Source of the DNA: a bacterium
GTDB lineage: Bacteria; Bacteroidota; Bacteroidia; Bacteroidales; Bacteroidaceae
Direction of reading: 5' to 3'
DNA length: 29,864 nucleotides
Assembly (NCBI GenBank): GCA_004562975.1
Contig: SFQP01000003.1
Span: 1 to 29,864, forward strand
The notes beneath the pieces are model-generated. The model searched no databases and had not been told where the DNA came from. It saw only the letters and a program-made list of their open reading frames with translations. This document shows positions 1 through 6,304 of the stretch, piece by piece (the stretch's first letter is position 1; the number at the start of each line of letters is the position of its first letter). The translations under genes were made by a program, and so were the position numbers.

Positions 1-132
1 AGCATTTTTCCAGATTGCAAAATGTCAAAGAACGATATAGTGATAAACAAATATAATATTAATCATAGGCCGGCTTGCCGACTTTTTAGAGTAAGCTCAT
101 ATATTATAAAAGGAATAAGAGGGAGGGGGAGG
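1..132. other. Intergenic edge downstream of pyrB; possible promoter for an off-window minus-strand gene
   Basis: No complete gene is visible. On the minus strand the box TATATTTG (positions 55 to 48) fits the Bacteroidetes -7 consensus TAnnTTTG and points out of the window to the left, where an ATG lies at 5-3. I see no good -33 TTTG. A short GC-rich inverted repeat (GCCGGC/GTCGGC, about 71-84) is followed by five T on the plus strand. No pyrI start follows pyrB at the few-base spacing usual for pyrBI. Confidence 0.35.
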
Positions 133-1065
133 TTATTGTTTTACTTCGTCGAGCGTGATGCCGAGCACGTCGCTGATGATGGCCTGCCGGGCATACAGTC
201 CGTTGCGAGCCTGCTCGAAGTAGTAAGCGTGCGGGTCGTTGTCCACGTCGTAGGCTATCTCGTTCACGCGGGGCAGCGGGTGGAGTATTTTCATGTTGTC
301 CTTCGCCTTGTGCAGCATATTGGCGCGCAGGATGTACACGTCCTTCACGCGTTCGTACTCCATGAGGTCCGTGAAGCGTTCGCGTTGCACACGGGTCATG
401 TAGAGGATGTCGGCGCCGGCAATCACGTCGGCGTTGAAGTCTTCGTGTTCCTCAAAACGAATGCCATGCTCTCGACAATACAGTTTGTACTCTTCGGGCA
501 TGGCAAGTTCTTTGGGTGCGATAAAGTGGAAGGTGGGGTTGAAGTGGCGCATGGCCATGAGCAACGAGTGTACGGTGCGACCGTATTTCAAGTCGCCTAC
601 GAGGTAGATGTTCAGGTTGTCGAGCGTGCCTTGCGTCTTGTAGATGCTGTAAAGGTCGAGCATGGTTTGCGAGGGGTGCTGGTTGGCGCCGTCGCCGGCG
701 TTGACCACGGGCACGGGCGACACTTCGCTGGCGTAGCGAGCTGCACCTTCCAGGTAGTGGCGCATCACGATGACATCGGCATAGTTGCTCACCATCATGA
801 TGGTGTCCTTGAGCGTTTCTCCCTTCGTGGAACTGGTCACCTTGGGGTCGGTAAATCCGATGACCCTGGCACCGAGGCGGTTGGCGGCTGTTTCAAAGGA
901 GAGGCGTGTACGGGTGGAAGGTTCAAAGAAAAGGGTGGCCACCACGCGGCCGTCCAATATCTTTCGGTTGGGGCGTTTTTCAAATTCCTGGGCCATGCTG
1001 ATGAGGTAGAGCAATTTCTCCCTCGACAGGTTGGCAATCGTTACAAAACTGCGTTTTTCGGTCAT
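133..1065 (-). CDS. pyrB: Aspartate carbamoyltransferase catalytic subunit
   Basis: It catalyses the first committed step of pyrimidine synthesis: carbamoyl phosphate plus aspartate gives carbamoyl-aspartate, in the cytoplasm. The 310-aa product has the usual length of the catalytic chain. Visible signatures are the carbamoyl-phosphate loop STRTR at residues 50-54 (context [12 protein letters not shown]), HPSQ at 130-133, and LHPLPRVNE near residue 260. The start MTEKRSF is the only sensible one. In many bacteria, including Bacteroides as I recall, a regulatory pyrI gene follows pyrB immediately; here 132 bases follow without one. Transcription probably starts from the TATCTTTG box at 1135-1128, which is one end of a palindromic repeat. 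The gene function is very secure; regulation is inferred. Confidence 0.97.
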   Translation of the reverse strand: MTEKRSFVTIANLSREKLLYLISMAQEFEKRPNRKILDGRVVATLFFEPSTRTRLSFETAANRLGARVIGFTDPKVTSSTKGETLKDTIMMVSNYADVIVMRHYLEGAARYASEVSPVPVVNAGDGANQHPSQTMLDLYSIYKTQGTLDNLNIYLVGDLKYGRTVHSLLMAMRHFNPTFHFIAPKELAMPEEYKLYCREHGIRFEEHEDFNADVIAGADILYMTRVQRERFTDLMEYERVKDVYILRANMLHKAKDNMKILHPLPRVNEIAYDVDNDPHAYYFEQARNGLYARQAIISDVLGITLDEVKQ

Positions 1066-1127
1066 AATGAGGCAACAAAATGATTGATTGTTGAAAAAGG
1101 TGGCTTATCGTTGACCGATAGGCCGGG

Positions 1128-1135
1128 CAAAGATA
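1128..1135 (-). promoter_or_regulatory. Putative -7 promoter element for pyrB inside a palindromic repeat
   Basis: On the minus strand the sequence CCTTGCACTATCTTTG ends at 1128. It contains TATCTTTG, an exact match to the Bacteroidetes -7 consensus TAnnTTTG, about 63 bases before the pyrB ATG. The -33 region falls in the hairpin arm of the repeat, and no clear TTTG is seen there. The assignment rests on motif and position only. Confidence 0.5.
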
Positions 1136-1208
1136 GTGCAAGGCGAGAGAAGAATGAAAAACAAAGCTGAAAGTTTTGTTTTTCTTCTTCCGAGCCGCCG
1201 CCTATATT
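1130..1208 (-). repeat. Palindromic promoter-bearing repeat, copy 1
   Basis: Read on the minus strand: a left box with TATAGGCGGCGGCTCGG (1206-1190), then a hairpin whose arms are GAAAAACAAA (1184-1175 read in reverse) and TTTGTTTTTC (1165-1156 in reverse), perfect over 10 bp with a 9-base loop. The right box CCTTGCACTATCTTTG follows. The outer ends (AATATAG/CTATCTT) also pair with one mismatch. Another right-box remnant (TTGCACTATCTTT) lies directly outside at about 1213-1226, so the copy looks like part of a tandem pair. Confidence 0.75.
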
Positions 1209-1230
1209 ATGAAAAGATAGTGCAAGGAAT

Positions 1231-1329
1231 AATTTACAATTTATTATTTATAATTAGGTCTGGCGACCGTTGTGCAGGACAATAAACCGCCGCAACCATT
1301 GGCGTATCCTTCATTATAAATTGTAAATT
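1231..1329. repeat. AT-rich element bounded by a 14-bp perfect inverted repeat
   Basis: AATTTACAATTTAT at 1231-1244 is the exact reverse complement of ATAAATTGTAAATT at 1316-1329. The 71 bases between are GC-richer. The element sits between the 3' end of cdd (1341) and the palindromic repeat upstream of pyrB. It could be a terminator region for cdd, or a small mobile (MITE-like) sequence. No target duplication was identified with confidence. Confidence 0.5.
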
Positions 1330-1340
1330 ATAAATTGCTC

Positions 1341-1817
1341 TCACACGATTTCGTTGAACGCAAAGGGCAGCAGGTTTTCTATGCCCGTGAGGCGGATGAT
1401 GTGCCGCCTGCCGCAGAGCAACACGCGAATAGGTTTTCCCGCGCGGTTCTGCGCTTCGAGCAAGGCTTGCCGGCAAATGCCGCAGGGCGATATGGGACAG
1501 TCCGTCAGTTCGCCGTTCGTGCCGCGTGCAGCGATGGCGATGGCTTCCACTGCCGCTTCCGGGTGGCTGGAATGCGCATAGAAAAGGGCGGAGCGTTCGG
1601 CGCAGGTGCCGGCACCGAAGGCCGCGTTTTCCTGATTGCTGCCTGCTATCCGGACGTTGCCCTCCAGTTGCAGCGCGGCACCTACGTGGAAATGGGAATA
1701 AGGGGCGTAGCTGGTTTGGGTGGCCTCTTTGGCCAGTTTCACCAATGCCTGCTCGTCGGCCGGTAGTTCTTCAAAAGAAAGCAAGGCATAGGCGATGGTG
1801 AGTTCTTCGTTCTTCAT
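1341..1817 (-). CDS. cdd: Cytidine deaminase
   Basis: It deaminates cytidine and deoxycytidine to uridine and deoxyuridine in pyrimidine salvage. The 158-aa product starts at MKNEELTIAY (ATG at 1817-1815). Upstream in-frame codons would run through a terminator-like hairpin and the promoter box, so they are unlikely to be translated. Zinc ligands and catalytic Glu are visible: TCAER (C72, E74) and PCGIC (C112, C115), the pattern of the small tetrameric class. YAPYSHFHVGAAL (about 38-49) is also characteristic. The gene is transcribed toward pyrB, another pyrimidine gene, but each appears to have its own promoter. Confidence 0.95.
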   Translation of the reverse strand: MKNEELTIAYALLSFEELPADEQALVKLAKEATQTSYAPYSHFHVGAALQLEGNVRIAGSNQENAAFGAGTCAERSALFYAHSSHPEAAVEAIAIAARGTNGELTDCPISPCGICRQALLEAQNRAGKPIRVLLCGRRHIIRLTGIENLLPFAFNEIV

Positions 1818-1826
1818 GTGTAAGAT

Positions 1827-1853
1827 AAAAAGGGCGGGAAACAGTTCCCGCCC
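1827..1853 (-). terminator. Intrinsic terminator-like hairpin directly before cdd
   Basis: On the minus strand GGGCGGGAA, loop CTGT, TTCCCGCCC forms a perfect 9-bp GC-rich stem (1853-1832). It is followed at once by TTTTT (1831-1827). The cdd ATG is only ten bases further on. It can terminate read-through from the sigma/outer-membrane operon upstream, or act as a leader structure of cdd. Confidence 0.7.
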
Positions 1854-1860
1854 AAAAGTA
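1853..1860 (-). promoter_or_regulatory. Putative -7 promoter element for cdd
   Basis: TACTTTTG on the minus strand (1860-1853) matches TAnnTTTG and lies 35 bases before the cdd ATG. It touches the terminator-like hairpin, so a start a few bases downstream would place the transcript start inside the hairpin arm. No clear -33 TTTG is seen. Confidence 0.45.
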
Positions 1861-1872
1861 CACATTTTGCAT

Positions 1873-1952
1873 AAGATAGGCTGCGGCTTGGCAAAGAAAA
1901 TGCAAATCCCCTACGCTTTGCATTTTGCTTTGCACTCGCCTTGCACTATCTT
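1873..1952 (+). repeat. Palindromic repeat, copy 2a
   Basis: The left box AAGATAGGCTGCGGCTTGG begins at 1873. The hairpin arms AAAATGCAAA (1897-1906) and TTTGCATTTT (1917-1926) pair perfectly. The right box CCTTGCACTATCTTTG ends at 1954. The terminal heptamers AAGATAG and CTATCTT are complementary. The -7-like end points away from cdd and toward the end of the outer-membrane gene, so this copy does not drive an obvious gene. Confidence 0.8.
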
Positions 1953-1957
1953 TGAAT

Positions 1958-1992
1958 AAGATAGGCTGCGGCTCGGCAAAGAAAATGCAAAT
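1958..1992 (+). repeat. Palindromic repeat, truncated half-copy 2b
   Basis: Directly after copy 2a a second left box begins (AAGATAGGCTGCGGCTCGG). It runs through the left hairpin arm AAAATGCAAA and then diverges; the right arm and right box are missing. The junction heptamers CTATCTT and AAGATAG, five bases apart, themselves form an inverted repeat. Confidence 0.75.
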
Positions 1993-2044
1993 CTGCCTTT
2001 GGAATAATATGAAAAGAAATTGCACGTAAAACGCCGCTTATCAC

Positions 2045-2962
2045 TTAGTAAAACAGGGATATGCCCACTGATACTGGCGTGAAGTCCGGCCCCCAGTCAG
2101 GGTTCAGCACCTTGCAGGGCGAATATTTGGCATATACGCCGAGCCACTTCCAGTGTACTTGCGCCATGAAGTCCACCGATACCGGTTTTTGGTGCAGGTC
2201 TTTCGTCATTTCCTTGACCTTGTGCGTTACGGTCCGGTTAGGGTAGAACGAGTCGTCCGTCAGTTCGTAGCGCGTCTTCACCGAGGCATACGTGTTGAAG
2301 TTCAGGATGGCCGAAAGGTCCATCTTCCAGTTTCTGTCCATCTTGAAAGTGTAGCGGAAGGGGATGCCGAGGCTGAAGAGCTTGATGCGCGAGAACTCCG
2401 TCTTGGAAGCGTTGTCGGGGTAGCCCGTTGTGGTGAGGATGCCGTTGTCGTCCTTCAGGAAACGGCTGTGGCCCGTCATGCGGAAGTTACGCCAACCGAA
2501 ACTCATGCCGATGGAGAAGTACTGCGTCTGGCGGCGGTTGTACCAACGGTAGTTGAGCGGTTCGAAAGTCATCTCCACCGACGATGCCATGTCAATGTCC
2601 ACATTGCCGGGAGCATCTACGGCATTGACAAATCCCAGGTTAATGCCGCCGAAGCCCCATTTCATGGCTTTGGTACAGAATTTCTTCTTGCCCACCCGCA
2701 TACCTGCTGAAGTCTGCGCCCCTTTTTTCTTGATTTCTTCCATGTGTGTGGCTATGCGCGGGCGGAAGCCGGAGTAAACAAACAGGAAGGTACTGTCGGC
2801 CTCTTTGCCTTTGACGTAGAGGGTAACCGTTTCGCCGTCGTCTTCGAGCACCACTTCTTTGACAGACTTGACATCCACGATGGTATCGTTGACCGTGGAG
2901 GCTTGCAGCCGGCCCGTGAGGCTCAGGAGGCCGGCGAGGATAAACATTGTATATCGTTTCAT
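2045..2962 (-). CDS. Outer-membrane beta-barrel (porin-like) protein
   Basis: The 305-aa product starts with a signal peptide (MKRYTMFILAGLLSLTGRLQA, cleavage likely after QA). From about residue 110 it shows alternating aromatic and polar beta-strand segments, and it ends in SVGISLFY, a typical C-terminal outer-membrane strand with a final aromatic residue. This resembles the small 'outer membrane beta-barrel' families common in Bacteroidetes. A short conserved-looking N-terminal part (VKSVKEVVLEDDGETVTLYVKG) precedes the barrel and resembles that of the next gene upstream. It is the last gene of the sigma/anti-sigma operon, 18 bases after its neighbour. The transported ligand is unknown. 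Confidence 0.8.
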   Translation of the reverse strand: MKRYTMFILAGLLSLTGRLQASTVNDTIVDVKSVKEVVLEDDGETVTLYVKGKEADSTFLFVYSGFRPRIATHMEEIKKKGAQTSAGMRVGKKKFCTKAMKWGFGGINLGFVNAVDAPGNVDIDMASSVEMTFEPLNYRWYNRRQTQYFSIGMSFGWRNFRMTGHSRFLKDDNGILTTTGYPDNASKTEFSRIKLFSLGIPFRYTFKMDRNWKMDLSAILNFNTYASVKTRYELTDDSFYPNRTVTHKVKEMTKDLHQKPVSVDFMAQVHWKWLGVYAKYSPCKVLNPDWGPDFTPVSVGISLFY

Positions 2963-2980
2963 GATGAGGAGTTTGAAGGG

Positions 2981-3847
2981 TTAAATGGTCAGACCGAAGG
3001 TGAGCAGCTGGAAGCGGGGGCCTTGGTCCTTTTTGAAGAGGTAGGTCGGCGTGTACTTGACATAGATGCCGATGATGTCGCTGAAATGGAAATCGGCGCG
3101 GAAGCTCATGCCGAACACATTGCGGTCAAAATGTTTCAGTTTGTGTTCGTACTCGCGGTTGTCCGCCTTGAACTTGTTCCGGACGAAGGGTTTGATGTGC
3201 AGTTCAGGGATGGCCGACAGGTGTATCCAGTTATTGCCAAAGGCGTGGCCGTAGGTGAGGGGAAAGCTGAAGTACGTGTCAATGAGCAGGGACTTCCGCT
3301 TGCGTGTCCCGTCGGGAAACTGCATTATGCTCAGTCGGCCTTCATCCTTGAACCAAAGGTTCCCCTTGTGCTGCTTCATCAGGTTGGCGTTGTAAGCAAA
3401 GCCGATGCTCCAGGAGTCCTTCTTGCCGGGCAGCAGCGAATGCACCTGCAGCAGTTCCATACTGATGTTCCAGCAGCTGAAGTGTTCCGTTTCGGGCACC
3501 TCCTGAAGCGGAATGCTGTAGCCCAGGGAGCAGATGAGGCTGCGGAGCGTGTACTGCGCCGAGCTTTTCTTGTGCGAAGGCTGGAAGGGTAGGGCAAAGT
3601 CCCAGTTACTCGCGTGCTCCTTCACGGAAGTCAGGGCATCGGGCGAGTTGCCGATGGTATAGTTGAACTTGTAGGCGTTGTCGTCCGAGCGTCCGTACAC
3701 CTGTACTTGTGTGAGCGAGTCGCCGGTCGTAATCAGCACGCTGTCTGGGTGGAGCACTTTCACCACCGTGTCGTTCAGACACCGGTCTTCGGCCAGTCCC
3801 GTCAGCGGCACCAGCCCCATGACGAGGGAAAGGAGGAAATGTTTCAT
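2981..3847 (-). CDS. Outer-membrane beta-barrel protein, paralogue of the downstream gene
   Basis: The start is placed at MKHFLLSLVMGLVPLTGLAED (ATG at 3847), because it begins a clean signal peptide; the longer in-frame start adds a non-secretory segment. The 288-aa protein shares its layout with the following gene: signal peptide, a segment beginning NDTVVKVLHPDSVLITTGDSLTQV, then a beta-rich barrel ending LLTFGLTI. The two look like tandem duplicates that have diverged. It lies in the ECF sigma operon, 19 bases after the small secreted protein. No enzyme motif is visible. The role is probably in the cell envelope; the substrate cannot be told. Confidence 0.78.
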   Translation of the reverse strand: MKHFLLSLVMGLVPLTGLAEDRCLNDTVVKVLHPDSVLITTGDSLTQVQVYGRSDDNAYKFNYTIGNSPDALTSVKEHASNWDFALPFQPSHKKSSAQYTLRSLICSLGYSIPLQEVPETEHFSCWNISMELLQVHSLLPGKKDSWSIGFAYNANLMKQHKGNLWFKDEGRLSIMQFPDGTRKRKSLLIDTYFSFPLTYGHAFGNNWIHLSAIPELHIKPFVRNKFKADNREYEHKLKHFDRNVFGMSFRADFHFSDIIGIYVKYTPTYLFKKDQGPRFQLLTFGLTI

Positions 3848-3866
3848 AGAAAAAGAAGTTATGTGG

Positions 3867-4319
3867 TTATGAGAAAATTTTTTGCAGTTCTTCAATGGTG
3901 GCCGTGCCTTCCATGTAGATGATGGTCAGCGTCTTGTTGTCGCCGGCTTTGGAGGGATGGAGGGCATTGTTGCGGTAGAAGATGTATCGCCGCGTCTTGC
4001 CTTGCGGCTTCAGCTGGTAAAATCCGTAATACAGATGGCCTCCGCGCAGGGAAACCTCCTTGTCGATGGCCTGCCGGGCATCGGCCTGTACCAGCTGTTC
4101 TATCCGGTCGCGCTCTGCGTTCGAGGGAGTGAGCGTCAGGCTGCGGAATAGCGAGAGCTTGTACTGGCTGATCTTCTTGCCTTTCAGCAAGACCTCCGTG
4201 GCGTCTTTGCGTTGGCGGTATTGCCCGTTGAATACAGAGGCAATGTGCAGCCCCGTCTGTGCGCAGAGCGGCAGTGCGAGGAGCCATGCCAATAACCAAA
4301 GGATAAAACGATGTTTCAT
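3867..4319 (-). CDS. Small secreted protein of unknown function (DUF6108-like)
   Basis: The 150-aa product has a signal peptide (MKHRFILWLLAWLLALPLCAQ, cleavage after CAQ). The mature part is basic and contains LLKGKKISQYKLSLFRSLTL and, near the C terminus, TLTIIYMEGTATIEELQKIF. I recall similar proteins grouped as DUF6108 in Bacteroides, next to an ECF sigma factor, but this was not checked by a search. It follows the anti-sigma gene after a 100-bp gap and precedes the two barrel proteins. A role sensing or relaying an envelope signal is possible but is only inferred from the neighbours. Confidence 0.75.
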   Translation of the reverse strand: MKHRFILWLLAWLLALPLCAQTGLHIASVFNGQYRQRKDATEVLLKGKKISQYKLSLFRSLTLTPSNAERDRIEQLVQADARQAIDKEVSLRGGHLYYGFYQLKPQGKTRRYIFYRNNALHPSKAGDNKTLTIIYMEGTATIEELQKIFS

Positions 4320-4419
4320 AGTGCCGTGGGGATGGGAAAAAGAGGGGGAGTCGGGTAATCAGACTTTGTCGTGAAGTGTAGGAGAGATGGTACGGTGCCG
4401 GGGTCGTGTCGCCGGGAAG

Positions 4420-4896
4420 CTATTCTTCTAACGGCGTGCGCAACATATCGCCCAGTTGCTGTTCAAAGCCGCAGGTGCCGGTGGGTGCCGCCATGTCGGC
4501 TACCGTTTGGTGCATGGCCGCCATCACCCTTTCTGTATCGGTGGTCCGTACGCCGTTGATGTAAGCCAGACATTGGTTCTGCTGCCGGTACGAATAGGTA
4601 AAAATGGCTGCACCTCCCATCAGCAGACAGCAGGCTGCGGCAGCTGCATAGCGCAGGGTCAGCCTACGCAGTTGCAGCGTGCGGCTGCGGCGTGGCGTCG
4701 TCCGGCTGCGGCTCGCGTAGGCAGCCAGTCCCAGCACGGCGCGCAGTTCGTCGAAGCGGGGCGCGGTTCCTGCTGGCGAAACGGCGAAGCGTTTCAGCCA
4801 TTCCTCTTCGGCTTCCGTGGTCTGCGCTTCAAAGAAACGCTCCGTCAGCCGTTCGGCCTTTTGCAGGGTCAGGTGAGTGGGGTGGATAAGTTTCAT
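4420..4896 (-). CDS. Probable membrane anti-sigma factor
   Basis: The start is fixed at ATG 4896 by a 4-base ATGA overlap with the stop of the sigma gene, which suggests translational coupling. The 158-aa product has a cytoplasmic N terminus with ERLTERFFEAQTTEAEEEW, the kind of short acidic helix seen at the start of many Bacteroidetes anti-sigma proteins. A very basic stretch (about 63-82) comes next. One membrane helix follows at about 82-101 (RYAAAAACCLLMGGAAIFTY), then a short outer part. No zinc-binding HxxxCxxC motif is seen. The role is inferred from architecture and from the partner gene. Confidence 0.75.
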   Translation of the reverse strand: MKLIHPTHLTLQKAERLTERFFEAQTTEAEEEWLKRFAVSPAGTAPRFDELRAVLGLAAYASRSRTTPRRSRTLQLRRLTLRYAAAAACCLLMGGAAIFTYSYRQQNQCLAYINGVRTTDTERVMAAMHQTVADMAAPTGTCGFEQQLGDMLRTPLEE

Positions 4897-5411
4897 GAGG
4901 ATTGGTTTTGTGTGCGCCATGTGTTGCGCACGGTTTGGCGTGCTCTTGAGAGTTGCATCCTTACGGCAGCCTGCTGCATACAGAAGTGGCTGGCAATTTG
5001 CTCGTAAGTGCAGCCGTCGCAGTCGCGCATTTTCATGATGTCCTGCTGGAGGGGCGTGAGCTTTTCCCGGATGATGCGTTCCACCTGCTGGTATTTCTCA
5101 TCGGCGGCAGCTTGCATTTCAGCCGCGTTGTCGGCAATGGTGTCTCGCGTTTCATCAATGGGCACCGATTGTTCCGCCTGTCGTCGTCGCACCCGGTCAA
5201 TGCTCAGGTTGCGGACGGTGGTGGTCATCAGTGCCGGTGCAACGTCGGGTGGCACTTCCGGGTATTTCACCCACAGCCGTACAAAGGCATCTTGCAAAGC
5301 GTCTTCCGCGTCTTCCTTGTTGCCTGTGATGAGGCGGGCCATCTGTTGCAAACCCTGGCGCATCCGTCTGAAAACCTCCGGCAGTGCATTTGTTTCGGCC
5401 GGTTTTGCCAT
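4893..5411 (-). CDS. ECF-type RNA polymerase sigma factor
   Basis: It directs RNA polymerase to a small regulon, probably including its own operon. The start MAKPAETNAL (ATG 5411) gives 172 aa, normal for the family; a longer frame would add a lysine- and phenylalanine-rich segment unlike sigma factors. Sigma region 2 is at about 13-80 (NKEDAEDALQDAFVRLW, then TTTVRNLSIDRVRRR). Sigma region 4 is at about 105-165 (LTPLQQDIMKMRDCDGCTYEQIA, then QLSRARQTVRNTW). The gene heads a five-gene operon with its anti-sigma factor and envelope proteins. The upstream gap lacks an exact TAnnTTTG box (nearest TTCCTTTG), so control by another sigma, or by itself, is possible. Confidence 0.93.
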   Translation of the reverse strand: MAKPAETNALPEVFRRMRQGLQQMARLITGNKEDAEDALQDAFVRLWVKYPEVPPDVAPALMTTTVRNLSIDRVRRRQAEQSVPIDETRDTIADNAAEMQAAADEKYQQVERIIREKLTPLQQDIMKMRDCDGCTYEQIASHFCMQQAAVRMQLSRARQTVRNTWRTQNQSS

Positions 5412-5546
5412 TGTGCGTAGGTTTTGTTTATAAGGTAAACGCAAAGGAATGTGTTTTGTAACGTCTTTTTTAAGGTGAAATGTAGTTTTTTTTGAAAAAA
5501 AGAGTGTGTGCATGAAGATAAGCCTTGGCTGTTTGTATTTTTCGAT

Positions 5547-5625
5547 AAGACAGGCTGCGGCTCGGCAAACAAAATGTAAATCCGTTGGCTTTGCATTTTG
5601 CTTTGCACTCGCCTTGCACTATCTT
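5547..5625 (+). repeat. Palindromic repeat, copy 3a
   Basis: The left box AAGACAGGCTGCGGCTCGG starts at 5547. The arms AAAATGTAAA (5571-5580) and TTTGCATTTT (5590-5599) pair with one G-T. The right box CCTTGCACTATCTTTG ends at 5627. It is followed after a few bases by copy 3b in the same orientation. Confidence 0.8.
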
Positions 5626-5630
5626 TGAAT

Positions 5631-5707
5631 AAGATAGGCTGCGGCTCGGAAGAGAAAAAACAAAACTGGCGTTTCGTTTTTTTTCTTCTCTCACCTTGCA
5701 CTATCTT
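5631..5707 (+). repeat. Palindromic repeat, copy 3b
   Basis: The left box AAGATAGGCTGCGGCTCGG starts at 5631. The hairpin is quite different in sequence from copy 3a: the left arm AAGAGAAAAAACAAAAC (5650-5666) faces the right arm at 5671-5691, which begins GTTTCGTTTT and ends TTCTTCTCT, so pairing is kept. The right box CCTTGCACTATCTTTG runs to 5709. Confidence 0.8.
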
Positions 5708-5709
5708 TG
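5702..5709 (+). promoter_or_regulatory. Putative -7 element for the lipoprotein/permease operon
   Basis: TATCTTTG exactly matches TAnnTTTG and lies 50 bases before the lipoprotein ATG at 5759. It is the right end of repeat copy 3b. The -33 region is the T-rich hairpin arm (TTTCG near 5672). Confidence 0.55.
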
Positions 5710-5758
5710 CCCGAGTTTTTAACGGGTGTTTATATCCCTTAACCTCAATCCTTTGCTG

Positions 5759-6280
5759 ATGCGACCTGTTTCCTTCTTATATATAATAGGTGTGCTCCTC
5801 TGCTTTTCGGCCTGCGTTTCGGAAGATGCGCCCGATGCCGAGCCAGCAGATGGCCGTGGTGATGTGGTCAGGGTGGGGCAGCAGTTGCCCGCCTTCAGCG
5901 TGCAGCTGTCTGACGGAACCCCAGCCGGCAATTCCCAATGCTGGGGCAGGCAGAGCGTCATCGTTTTTTTTCACACCTCCTGTCCCGACTGCCGGCGCGA
6001 GCTGGCCGAGTTGCAGCAGGTATATGCAGAAAGGGGCGACAGTGTTTGCTTTCTCTGCATCAGTCGGCAGCAACCGGCCGAAGAGGTGGCGTCTTATTGG
6101 CAGGAAAACAGTCTGACGCTTCCTTATTCCGCACAGCCTGACAGAGCGGTGTATAACCTTTTTGCCACAGCCTACATACCCCGCGTTTATGTGGCGGATA
6201 CGGCCACCGTGGTGCGCACCCTCTTTGTGGAGCAGATGGGAGCCGGCCAGCTGCGCGCCGCGCTCGACGAATTGAAATAA
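5759..6280 (+). CDS. Thioredoxin-fold lipoprotein (TlpA/ResA-like)
   Basis: The product is predicted to be a membrane-anchored disulfide oxidoreductase facing the periplasm. The start MRPVSFLYIIG (ATG 5759) gives a lipoprotein signal with lipobox FSAC (Cys19). A thioredoxin-like domain covers about 38-170: VGQQLPAFSVQLSDG as in the AhpC/TlpA entry segment, redox motif CPDC (C75, C78) after IVFFHTS, and the cis-proline region YIPRVYV near 150. It has 173 aa. Residues 20-37 are an acidic linker. The partner could be a cytochrome-maturation or outer-membrane protein, but nothing in the window decides this. A nucleoside permease follows 24 bases downstream, so the two are probably co-transcribed. 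Confidence 0.85.
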   Translation: MRPVSFLYIIGVLLCFSACVSEDAPDAEPADGRGDVVRVGQQLPAFSVQLSDGTPAGNSQCWGRQSVIVFFHTSCPDCRRELAELQQVYAERGDSVCFLCISRQQPAEEVASYWQENSLTLPYSAQPDRAVYNLFATAYIPRVYVADTATVVRTLFVEQMGAGQLRAALDELK

Positions 6281-6304
6281 ACTTTTTTACAAATCTGATA
6301 AACC

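Noticed and set aside
22..1083. 353-codon plus-strand frame opposite pyrB
   Set aside because: It is the shadow of pyrB; the product is rich in His, Val and Gly with no family features, while the opposite strand is an unmistakable enzyme.
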